DNA of 64,000 nt, from positions 3,472,001 through 3,536,000 of the forward strand of contig OZ017766.1 of assembly GCA_963969345.1 (NCBI GenBank), read 5' to 3'. This document shows positions 11,009 through 21,171 of this stretch, one piece after another (within the stretch, counting starts at the first letter, position 1; every line of letters starts with the position of its first letter). Source of the stretch: Turbatrix aceti. Its lineage: Eukaryota; Nematoda; Chromadorea; Rhabditida; Panagrolaimidae. The notes under the pieces are model-generated. The model had not been told where the DNA came from and did no database searches. It worked only from the letters and a program-made list of their open reading frames with translations. Made by a program: the position numbers and the translations under genes.

Positions 11009-11967
11009 CACCCTCGACTGGTTCTGCAACGAATCCGCGTGAAAATCAAAACAAACGAATATAAAAATCTGGCTCACCCGTAACTCTGATTTCAATGCCA
11101 AAATCTCTGTTTCCATCTGTTTTTTCGATTCCTGAAAAAATGTATTGTTTTTTTTTGTAAACAATAAACCACCCCTCGTAGCCGGTCGTTTTTTGGACTC
11201 AGACAGGCACTTACCTGAAGTTGGGCAATCAGAGCATCCCGGTTGTCGGGGAGTGGCGACGTCGCGCTGCTTTCGATGGGGGGCGCGACGGCAGAGTCAG
11301 CCGAGGTGGAAGGCGCGGCGCTCCTGCACTGCAACGCTTCGTCCTTCCATTTCTTCGCCTCGGCAACAAACTGCGAGTTTTTCACCTTGAGTTCTAAAAA
11401 ATCGGACGGGTTGACCTAAATATTGGATTCAACGAGTTCAAACCTCCCAGCTGCCGAACTACGTCACTCAGACGTTCGTTGTAGAGCTCCTCCTGTCGTT
11501 TGCGGTGCCTGGATATCACTGAAAAAAAAACGAGAGTTGGTAAGTCATCCAAATTCGACCAGAAGTTCTAATAAAAAAATTTGACACCCAAAAACCTCTG
11601 AATTTGGAGAAAAAACTATTTTCGTTTATTGATTTTGTCTTGGATCCGGTACATAACAGTTCTCAATTTAAATGGCATGTCGTGCCGAAAACAAATGTAA
11701 AAAACAAAAATATCGTAAAACGAAGGCAAAAGTCAAAAGTTATCACGGTCCGTTAATCTCCCCTTTCAACTCCCAAAAAAACAACCAACCGAGAAGCTGA
11801 GTGTTGAGTGACTCAATCTCGGCCTTGTAAAATGTCAGATTCCGAACAGTGGAGTTGCGAAGATGCCCAAGGCGCTGCCATTCGACGAAGACGACGACGA
11901 CGAGGATGGCAACTATCAGACCGGCGACAAGTTTCATCGTCGACTTCCTCATCGTCAACTTGCACAC
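10937..11967 (-). CDS. GOLM1/CASC4-like type II Golgi coiled-coil protein
   Basis: Five minus-strand exons (11967-11790, 11518-11444, 11393-11215, 11131-11078, 11023-10937) join in frame to about 190 residues. A short basic N-terminus (MRKSTMK) precedes one hydrophobic segment (LVAGLIVAILVVVVFV), the signal-anchor layout of a type II protein. A coiled-coil-prone stem rich in Glu, Lys, Gln and Leu follows, interrupted by a Ser/Pro/Ala-rich linker. GOLM1 and CASC4 share this layout: signal anchor at the extreme N-terminus, then a luminal coiled coil. Sequence identity is low, so the assignment rests on architecture and could be wrong. Two N-glycosylation motifs (NST, NLT) follow the anchor. The final exon may also end earlier at an internal GTGAGT. 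It runs antisense across the forkhead gene's last intron and exon. Confidence 0.65.
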
Positions 11968-12597
11968 AGTTACAGCTCACATAAATGGCCCATACTCGTT
12001 CGAAAGAAACCGAACAACACGACGGCGCCTGAGGCGATGAATACGAAATCAGCAGGAAGATGCGGAGCGACCAAGAAAAGGCGATATCGAACGAGCCGCT
12101 GCTTCAGAGTTCAAATTCCTTGCAGATTTGGCAAAGTGTCCTGAGGACATGAGAGAGAATTTTTTTTGTCCGTCTGTCACGCGGATAGTAGGTGGGATTC
12201 CCGAAGTGACGTAGCCTCGCTTGTGCGTAACGCCTAAGCATCGATTGGCGACGAAAGTGTGCGAGTTGAGGAGAGTGCACAGATGGCATGACGGACAGAC
12301 GGTTATGCAGACACGCAGAATCCGCCCTTCTGTTCTGCGCAATTTTTGTTGTCGTGCTTTCAACGGATTACCTTCTCCCTTTTGACGTTTTGGACGTTTT
12401 TTTGAAGAGTTTTGCGCCCCCTCCAGGGCGGAGAAGCGTGGAATCGTCTGCCAGGCTGGTGGTTTGTTTTATTACCGCCTCCACTCGGCTGGAAAGCCTC
12501 CCGCGTTGCTTCAAAAGCTCCATACCTGCTGGTCACGCAGCTCGAGTGATTATATGCAGTCTTTATGGTCGTTGTTTGTTTGCAGTATGATTACGAG
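11968..12597. other. Divergent spacer between GOLM-like and CNOT2 genes
   Basis: It probably holds both promoters and 5' untranslated regions. A T-rich acceptor (TTTGTTTGCAG, ending at 12585) lies 12 nt before the chosen CNOT2 start, so an upstream non-coding exon or trans-splicing is likely. Confidence 0.4.
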
Positions 12598-15291
12598 ATG
12601 CGAGCGACGTCTATAACAAACGGCGGCGGAACCCTCGTGGCGGATCAGCTCAATGGCCTCACTCCACAATTTGACAAGATTCGGTTATCATCGGCGGGCA
12701 TCGTGCCGTCATCGCCAGGCTCGGTGGGCTCTATGTTGTCCCAGCCGCAGTCGCAGCAGCAGCCTCCGATCGGGCCTGTGAAAACGTCGGCAGCGATCGT
12801 GGCTGCCTCGCTGGGCAAATCCATCGTGCCGCCTCCCGGCAGCCCGCAGACCTTCGCGCAGCCGCCGCCGTCCTCCGGGCTCGGCTCAGGCTTCAACGCG
12901 CCCGGCGGCTTTCGCCAGACCTACGGCGGAAACTTCTTCGGCGCGGCGACGACCACCATCATCAACGAGAACGAGTTTCCGTCTCTCACCTCGGCGGCCG
13001 TTGCGGCGGCGCAATTTCAACCCGTTGGCCAGTTTAATGGCAGTAAGGATGTTCCGTCTTCCTTCGAACGACTACAGCGGATACCGTATGGTACGCTGAA
13101 TCGTTTTTCCGTTTCCGCTTTTATTAACCGGGGCTTAACGCCGTCAACGCTGCGTTTTCCGTGGATTTCGCCAGGGTTGACGGTGTTAGCGACTGATTCC
13201 GGCTCGATTGACGGCAATCGGGCGTCCTTGTTATGCAGAAAAGCTCATTAGGGGGTATCCTGCCTAAAAGCAATCTTTTTGGGACTAATTTGGGGTTTCG
13301 GGGTTATTGTAATTACTGGAGTCACTTTTGGACCTAGCTAGGGCCCTACACGTGTTCCAGGTTGAATTTACCAGGGGTTAGCCGAAGTTACGACCGCATA
13401 TCGTTCGCAAACAACAGGCTAACCTTTTTTGTGTGTCTGCACTGAGGTTTTTCTTATCACCACGGTGTGACCACCGTTTTTTATACACACACGCTGTTTT
13501 GAAAAAAAAACAAGATTTGTGAGTGATATTAGGTTTTATGAAATCGGGCTCGGAACTCGGTTCAGTTTACCCGGTCGCTGTCTCGAAAAAGCTTGCGCTT
13601 GCAACTATCGCTGCTCCTCCTCGCTGCTTGTCTCTTTGCCTCCAATCTTTCCACCCAGGCATGACGCACCGTAACACGCACCTTTTCAGCCCATCTCATC
13701 CGCGGCCCGATCCTCGAAGCCGGCGGAAACAGTGAATTCAAAATGCAGAACGAAGACTTTCCTGCACTTCCCGGTGCACCAGCGAGCACGACGACGAACG
13801 CGACAGGCAACACCGGTGCTGGCAGCGGCAATGCCTCCTCGCAGCAATTGCATACCGTGGGTTTTGTTTGGCCTCTTTCCGGGCTGGCACTGACTCGAGG
13901 CTTCCTTTTCAGTCGGCCGAAGACGAAAAAAGTGAGAAAGTTTCTCTTTCTGACCCCCGGGCGTCTGCATCCTCTCCCACGCCGGATAACAGAAGTTTCT
14001 CCTCGTCGACCGCCACCGCGATCGCTCCCGAAGAGTGCGCTGGGGGCGGCGCGGACGGCGTTTCCAAGGATGAGAGGGGCACTGAGCAGCACGCGGCCGT
14101 TGCCGGTGCTGGTGTAGGGGCTGGTGATGATCCGTGTTCTTTCCGACAGAATCGTGACGCTATGCTAGGTTCGTTGTCTTGTAATTCTGTGCTCTGGCGT
14201 GCCTGCACACCGCAATCGACGCCAGCGACGACGTCCTCCGCTGCCAAAGAGTGTTTTTTGCATTTGTCAGGGCACGAGGGGTAGAAATCCAGATATACGG
14301 CTTCCAGGGTGGATTTGGCATCCACCCGGGGTTCGGTTCTTTTCACGTGTTCTGGGACCCATTTTCCTTGTTACAATTTATGTCTCGCGATCAATTTTGT
14401 TGTGCAGTGTTCCAGAAATACTATTTCCCGTCTTTCACCTCTTGTTTGTTGTTTTTGAACACTTTTTACCCCAGAATCCACAATTGGCACTCTGTAGTCT
14501 GCTTTTCCATGATTTTAGGGTGGTTTGTTCTTGTAGTTGCATTTTTCTGCTTATTTGCTTGGTTTTGTGTCCCGACCTGACCGCAGTGGATCAACGACCC
14601 TCTGTTTTGCAGGGCGGATGACGCAGATTCCACCTGGCATGCTGAACGACCAGTACGGCATGGCTGGCATTCTGACGTTCCTCAAAACCATCGACAAGTC
14701 CTCTGCGCTCGTGCAACTCGCGCTCGGCTACGACCTGACTGACCTCGGCCTCAACCTGAACTCTCCGGAACGAAACCTGTACCAATCCTTCGGCGGACCC
14801 TTCTCGGACACCCCTGCGCGGACACAGGACATCGAGGTGCCGGTGCCCGAGGAGTACAGGACAATGCAGCACATCAAGGAGAAACTGCCGGTGGTGAAGT
14901 TGTCCAAATTGCCGGAGGACACGCTCTTCTTCCTCTTCTACAACTGCCCCAACGAGGCCTACCAGATGGTGGCAGCGGCCGAGCTCTACGCGCGGGAATG
15001 GCGGTATCACAAAACGCTCCAGACGTGGCTCACGAGATCTACGTACGCCGGTGTGAGGGAACGAACCGAAACCTTCGAAAAGGGCTCCTATAGCATCTTC
15101 GATCACATCCAATGGAGAAAGGTAATTTTTTTTGGGTGGTTTTTTGAGGCCGCGCGACTCACCTGGACCCCTTGCAGATTCCGAAGGAAATGAAACTGGT
15201 GTACCAGGATCTCGAACAACGACCCGTGACTCTGACGAACGAAATTAAGAGTCAAATGCCTCAGCCAACTCTTCGAAATCTCGAGACGTAG
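12598..15291 (+). CDS. CNOT2: CCR4-NOT transcription complex subunit 2
   Basis: Five exons (12598-13090, 13690-13856, 13913-14168, 14613-15121, 15178-15291) encode about 512 residues, close to the 540 of human CNOT2. The N-terminal half is Ser/Pro/Gln/Gly-rich and disordered. The conserved QNEDFPALPG motif follows. The C-terminal NOT box (about residues 310-505) contains DQYGMAGILTFLK, LALGYDLTDLGLNLNSPE, the RTQDIEVPVPEEY stretch and the WRYHK and FDHIQWRK motifs. In other animals this domain pairs with CNOT3 and docks on CNOT1 to build the deadenylase scaffold that shortens mRNA tails. The first intron could instead start at a GTAAGG near 13043; 13091 is preferred because the encoded RIPYG resembles the RNSYVG I recall at this place in CNOT2. 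The third intron has a GTTCGT donor. Confidence 0.95.
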
Positions 15292-16654
15292 ACGTCGAAT
15301 TTGAAACTAGAGCACCTCTCGCCTCGGGTTACTGTCTTATGGTTTATCTCCTTTGCTCCTCTCTGCCAACGCCCGTACCTGGGGGAGGTCCCCGTGTCTC
15401 CCGCCTGCCTCGCGGTGCCGTTGCGTGCAACACCAACCCGCACATGCTGGAGGTCAAGCCTAGCACCCTGTTTTCCATATTTGTAAGTTGGTTTCTCGAT
15501 CGAGACTACATAAAGTCGATTACCGAGCTCGAAAGAGAGGAGGGTGGCTGGATTAAACTCTCACGGGGGTTTAAAGCCGACTGGGGTTCGCGCGAACGAA
15601 GCAAAACGCCGCCGGTCCGAATAAAAGCACCCGCCGACGGCGCGGAACCGGATGCATACTGCCTTTCATGTGGCCACTGGCTCTCCGAATGCGGCGGCTT
15701 GTTCCGGCTAACTTCTTCTTCTTCGGAAAGAGTAACAACCCCCAATTAACTTTTCCGAACACACATGGCTGTTCGGAGGTCATCAACGAGTGCGGGGGGC
15801 AGTGGTCCTGCTTCTCCGCCAGCCAGTCCCGCACGGATCTTTGCCTTCGTCCCGGTCATCAAAACGGATATGCAAAAAGTGTCAATACATATGTTTTCGA
15901 AATACTAAACGGCAAACAATTGTAAAAGTGATGCCTATGGAGCGAAAAAACACACCTTGCCTCCCCGAGGGCTGTAAAAGGGTGCTCTTATCACGCAAAA
16001 GTCACGTTGGTATTTTGGCAATGCAAACGAGAGAAAGAAGCTGTTTTTTTTGTTTTTCGCACAAAAGAGGGCTCTTACCCTGACATTTGCAAGTCATGAC
16101 GCTTATCAGGTTCCTCAGCGCTGGAGATTACGCTCCTAGGCGCGCTGTGACACGGGTTATACGACTTCTTGACGGCGAGCAGGACACGATGATTAATCTC
16201 AAGACGCGGACTTATGGCAGTGATCGATGAGGAGACGGGGACCATGACCGATGGGATCGGGCGGGGGGCGGATGGACGCGGAAGACAAGACGCATGAATC
16301 ACCTGAGCCAGGCAGGCCTCGTCTGCCCGTCTGCATCGAAGCAAGCCAAACCGTCTGCCCGCCTCTCCGGGCTGCTGCTGCTGCCACCGAATCAAAAAAA
16401 TAAGCTATTGTACGCCGACTCTGGGGCCCAATCGTTTGAAAAACTCCTCTTCGCTGTGTTCTTTTTTTTCTTCGATAAGAAACACCTCTTTTGCTGCTTG
16501 ACGCTCTGTCGGCGGCGGCGGGCTTCGCTTTCAACTTGCTCGAGCCCTGGCTGTCGCTGCCTCGCTCCTCGCTTCCCAGTCAGTCACTGCCCATCGGCCA
16601 CTGCCGCATCGCTCGACTCGACCCCTCCTGTTTTCTGATACGCGCACCTGCAGC
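15292..16654. other. Spacer between CNOT2 and the protease-like gene
   Basis: No gene seen. Both neighbours are on the + strand, so this holds the CNOT2 3' untranslated region and the promoter of the next gene. The start codon at 16655 follows CACCTGCAG by one base. Confidence 0.4.
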
Positions 16655-19055
16655 ATGCCGGAGCTTTGGGGTGCGCGATTTTCGAGCTTTCTCGTTTGCC
16701 TGCTCATCTTTTCCAGCAATGCGGAGCTTATCAGGTAAGATCGACAGGTGTCAGTTTCCGGGAGATTTTCCAGCAAGGTGCAATCTTTTTCAGGATTCCC
16801 CTGCACAATTTTCCACCCAGTTTAGCGAACATGCCGTTGGACAATCTCAAGGTAAGCTTTTCTTTGGCCAATTTTTGCCTTCAGGCGAAGAAAAAAATCA
16901 CGGAAGTTGAGAGTGTGCGAACAATGGACAAAGCAGGATCATTAATCACCGGCAAGACAAAGCGTTTTAGTGGTAGGAAAAAGACCGTTTACGATGACGA
17001 TTTTTGACAAAAGGCAAACTTTTACTTTTTTTTAAATTTTCACTCCAGACAGAGGGTCTTGTGTGTGCATTTAGCGTCAGGTAACCAAAAATGAAAATTC
17101 TCAGCTGTTTTTAATTTTTTTGAAGCATGACAATTTTAACTGTAGCAAAAACAGTTCAAGCGCCATTTTTTTGCATTTTTTGCAGGTGTCATAAATTCTT
17201 CAAAATTCCACAACTTTTATTTTTTTGTTGACACACGATCCGAAAGTGTGGCAGGCAGTCTGCCAATCCAGATGTTCTTAACAACGTCGTTGTACGGGCT
17301 ACTTTTCAGTACTTTGGCTCGATCTCGGCGGGCACTCCCTCGCAGGAGTTCACTGTTGTCTTCGACGTCGCGCTGTCCTACTCCTGGCTGCCGTGTTCGG
17401 GGTGCCGTAGCTGCCTTGGCACCCAGCAGTTTTCCTGTGATCGCTCGATGACGTGCACAAACACGACGGAAGTCGCGAATTCCACTGGTGGCGTGCCGTC
17501 GATCAGCGGCGCCATCATGGAGGACGGCATTTGCCTGCATGCGGGCAGCACCGAGCACTGCACTTCCTCCGAGGTCGCCTTCATCTGCGTCAACGACGCC
17601 GTTGGCTACGGTAGCGAATTCTTCGACGGCATCATCGGCCTCTCCTACGACAGTGACTACGAAGGCACGCTGCCTCAAGTGCTGTCGAGTGTCTTCGAAG
17701 GCGCCGGCTGCACGAAGGAGATTTTCAGTCTCTGGCCAAGGTTCGATCCCGAGGGCCGTTTTTCCGGCGGCGAACTCACGCTCTGCGGCGTGGACAGGAC
17801 GCTTCACGAAGGCGAGATCGTCTGGAAAGAACTCGCTCTCCCCAACAGCTGGGCCTTTCTCTTCAACGGGATCTACGTCGGGGACGCTTTCATTGAGGAG
17901 ATCAACGTGGCCTTCGTCAGCACGGCCATCGAGTTTCTGCTGGGTCCCGAGGACGTCGTCAAGAAGATCTGGCACAAGCTGGACGCAGACGACAAAGGCC
18001 ACCTCCCGCAGAAGACCTGCCGCGACCCCTCCTCCCTGCCTACGATCACCATCGCCTTCGACGAGAGGTTCAACGTCTCGCTGACGCCGAAGGACTACGT
18101 CGCGCACCTGGATTCGTCCACCTGCTTCGTGGCGATCAGCCCGACCTTTGGCAGCGCCTGGTTCTTCGGCGCGGTTGTTATGACGCGGCTCTTCGTCGTC
18201 TTCGACCGGGAAAACAGCCAGCTGGGCTTTGCCAAGCCTCGACAGTTTTCGGTCGATCTGGTTGATCCCGTGGATGTCACCAACGAGTACCTGGCCTCGT
18301 TGGCCGCGTACTCTCCTCAGGGGCGGCAAGAGAACAAAACTTTGGTGGATGCCGAAAATGTCAAACCCATTTCGTATTCCATAAATTACCCGGACGTCGG
18401 GGCGTACGACCTGGAAGACAAGACCGACACCGAACCCGACCGCGACGTCGATGACCTTTTCAACTACCTGGCCCGAAATATCACCCCGACGGTGTCAACT
18501 GGCGGTGACTCTTCTAAAAACGCCCTGCCGTCTCTGAACTCGGGCCCAAGTCCGGCGGTTATCGTGCAGCCAAAGTCTTTGCCACCGACGACCGTACAAA
18601 CGCGGATCCCGACTTTGACGACACACGTGTTGAGCAGTTTGCTGACGACGCAGAAGCCTCCGTTGCGGACTACGCGACTTTTGCTCAACAATGTTTTTGC
18701 AGAAAAGAAGGCATCCACGCCAGGTGTGACAACGACCAGCACTCAGGTTTCGTCGACGTTGACCTCGACGACAGAATTCTTGACAACGCGTTCGGCCACC
18801 ACACCGGTGGAGGTGAACTCACATACAGAAACTGCGCCCGTGCTTTCGGGCAGCCTCGATGAAGAAACACTTGCACAAAATTTCGACTTTACGCAGCCGG
18901 ATGAACTGAATCTTTCAAGCGAACAGGACACAACTAGCTCCGTTGTAAAACAAATCGAAAAGCTTTCGGCAACGCCGGATCCGTCCATGTCACCGGTAAC
19001 GTTCTCGTTGAACACTTTCGTGTTCATTTTATCCACTTATTACTTCCTGTGTTGA
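16655..19055 (+). CDS. Pepsin-family aspartic protease homologue, predicted inactive, GPI-like tail
   Basis: Exons 16655-16734, 16794-16851, 16885-16972 and 17272-19055 encode about 669 residues. Residues 1-24 are a signal peptide; a short basic propeptide-like segment follows. The pepsin fold is clear: QYFGSISAGTPSQEFTVVF, then SYSWLPC, then FFDGIIGLSYD, and LLGP in the second lobe. Both active-site triads are broken. The first, normally D-T-G-S, reads D-V-A-L at residues 107-110. The second, normally D-T-G-T, reads S-T-A-I at 292-295, so the second catalytic Asp is Ser. Such a protein should not cleave peptides and may bind them instead. After the domain comes a Ser/Thr/Pro-rich stalk of about 230 residues and a hydrophobic C-terminal end (FSLNTFVFILSTYYFLC), as in GPI-anchored proteins; a tail anchor is the alternative. 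The 33-nt second intron could be coding, since it is in frame and stop-free. Confidence 0.85.
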
Positions 19056-19112
19056 TCGTGTGTTCACTCATTCCTAATACAGTTTGGTTTGATTTTGACA
19101 TCTTTTGTTTTT

Positions 19113-19118
19113 AATAAA
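19113..19118 (+). terminator. Poly(A) signal AATAAA
   Basis: Exact AATAAA 57 nt after the stop codon of the aspartic protease homologue, 12 nt before an A-rich stretch. Probable cleavage site follows shortly after. Confidence 0.65.
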
Positions 19119-19517
19119 TTGTTGTACTTAAAAAAAAAAATTATTTACGATTGCTTCGGAAATGAGCTGCTTCGACTCAAGGACAAAAATGCAACACGAA
19201 TGTATCCATGTGACACGGTTTATTCATTTTTTTGATCATTGTCAAAAAAGATTCACGGTTGAATAATAGTTTGTCAATGTTGTTGAAAAATCGACAGTCA
19301 ACACAACACTGGCTGTTTTCGATGTTTTAAAATTTGTAAAAAAATACAGACACAAAACAAATTTTTCTCGTTTTTGAATAGAAGAAAGCCAATTTTTTTA
19401 ATTTTAATTCATGCGCCATTTCAAAAAAAATCAAGCAAGGCGCGTGCACACAAAAGGTGTTCCTTTCGAAAAATGTGTCATGAGATCTGTTCAGTCCACC
19501 GGAAAGAAGATCGGTAA

Positions 19518-19523
19518 TTTATT
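19518..19523 (-). terminator. Poly(A) signal AATAAA, minus strand
   Basis: TTTATT on the + strand reads AATAAA on the minus strand, about 200 nt after the last stop of the four-pass membrane protein gene, which it would serve. Confidence 0.5.
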
Positions 19524-19726
19524 GTTCCGTGGCGATGCGATTTTCTGATTTCTGGCAGAAAGAAGGGAAAGTCGAAAATCAACTGGAGGCGTATCAACAA
19601 AAAAGAACTCGTGGATTCGATGGGAGAAGAGGCCTGTCAAAGTGGAGGAGTGTGAGCCAAGAGGTGGATTCTGTGGAGACGGTGGTCGACGGACGTGAAG
19701 GGTGCTTACTCGGGGGGCGAGGAGGA

Positions 19727-21171
19727 CTAGACTTCCGAAACAACGCTCGCCGGCTGCTTTGGTCTTACCCTGCAAAAAAAAGATTTACGTAAGCATCGCC
19801 GGTCCAATTCAAGAAAACTCACTGAAGAAAATCAGCCGAAATCTCGCTGCTTCTCGAGCTGTTGAGGCCGCCGCCGCCGGTTGCGATGAAAGCGGCGTTG
19901 TTGTAGCTGAAAGTGCGATGCTCCGATCATTTGTTTTGCACGGTCAGGCGCAACAGGCGCAGCAAATTGCAACCCTCCCTCGCATCCAAATAATCCCATG
20001 CAAACGACAACGACAAACCTGATGCTGTGATCGATGAGTGCAGGCGGTGTTGGCGGTGGATGCGAGTCGCTAATGGGCCTATAAATTTTTTGTGTGCAAC
20101 TTCGTTGGAGCAGGAGCGCGCCTACCTGTTGTCCTTGATGCCGAACGTCGTCGACTTGGGTGTGGGGCCGCTGCCGAAGGGTGTGGATTTTGAATAATTG
20201 GGGTTCTTGACGAATCTGCCGTGCCGGCCTGAGCCACCGCACGTTCTCGAAATCAGGTCCGCTATCACGCCGCCGATTGAGTTGCGCAGGAGAATGAGAA
20301 GCACGAAAATGGCCAGCGCAATCAGTCGGGTAACGACGATGGCGATCAGCAGACCACTGGGGATGTACGACGACGCGATGTACGGATCACAGGTGTCCTA
20401 AAAATGAAAAAAAAACCTTTAGACGTTTAAAATTATTTTTGCATCTAGTAAACTCACGTTCGGATTATGTCGACGCTTGAACGAATCGTAGAGGCTGAGG
20501 TCAAAGGTGCAGCCCAGACCCTGCTCCATCTGGATGAGACCGCCGGGATTGTGGGGTATGGCATGGTCCAGGAGCGTGGTCGTCTCGTTGGGGAGTTTGT
20601 TGGTCAGCGGAAGCAACAGACCCGTGAAGACGGCGCTCTCAATGATCGCGTAAAGCACCAAAAACCCGAACAACAGCTGAAACGGTCTTTTAAACCCCTC
20701 TGAACACTCAAAACAAATAAAAAGTCTCACCCAGAAAGCGACATGTGCCGCACCCCTCGAAGCATCGCTGCCGTAGTACAGCATCAACGCCGACGCGAGA
20801 AAGATGTAAATGACCAAATCGGAGGCCAGATAACTCCAGATGAGGGTTTTGTACCTTTTCTGATGGTGGAGAGCGTCTTTCTCGTTCTCGGTGATCTCGT
20901 AGAATCCGAGATCTCGGTTGTAGTTGATCTTGGAGATGGAGATCGTCTTGTCGATGTAGTCGACGAGTTCGTCGTAGACCCGTTTGTCCCGGAAGGCGTA
21001 CCGGAAGAGCGTAATTGTCGAAAAGACCAGGGCAACGCCCAGCAGGAAAAGGAGTGCCACGGCGAGCGCTTGTCGCCACGAGTTTCCGGATTCGGCGTCG
21101 GCGTCGGCCTTGACTTCCGACGACGTTCGGGGCGGGATTGGCGGCCCCGTTCCAAACGTGGACGTCCGCAT
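19727..21171 (-). CDS. Four-pass membrane protein, unidentified
   Basis: Minus-strand exons 21171-20731, 20676-20458, 20397-20126, 20078-20019, 19906-19823 and 19769-19727 encode about 372 residues. If the last intron is not removed, the frame stops at 19819 and the product is about 359 residues. Four hydrophobic segments are visible: LAVALLFLLGVALVFSTITL, SDLVIYIFLASALMLYY, LLFGFLVLYAIIESAVF and GLLIAIVVTRLIALAIFVLL. The first follows a Ser/Asp/Glu-rich N-terminus of about 35 residues, the last precedes a cytosolic-looking tail rich in Ser, Pro, Gly and Asn. The loop between segments 3 and 4 has one NET glycosylation motif and three cysteines. The second half resembles a tetraspan layout but lacks a tetraspanin CCG motif. 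The 54-nt first intron is in frame without a stop, so its retention would add 18 residues. Family unknown. Confidence 0.75.

Noticed and set aside
17217..18329. 370-codon open frame on the - strand
   Set aside because: Antisense shadow of the protease homologue; no domain.
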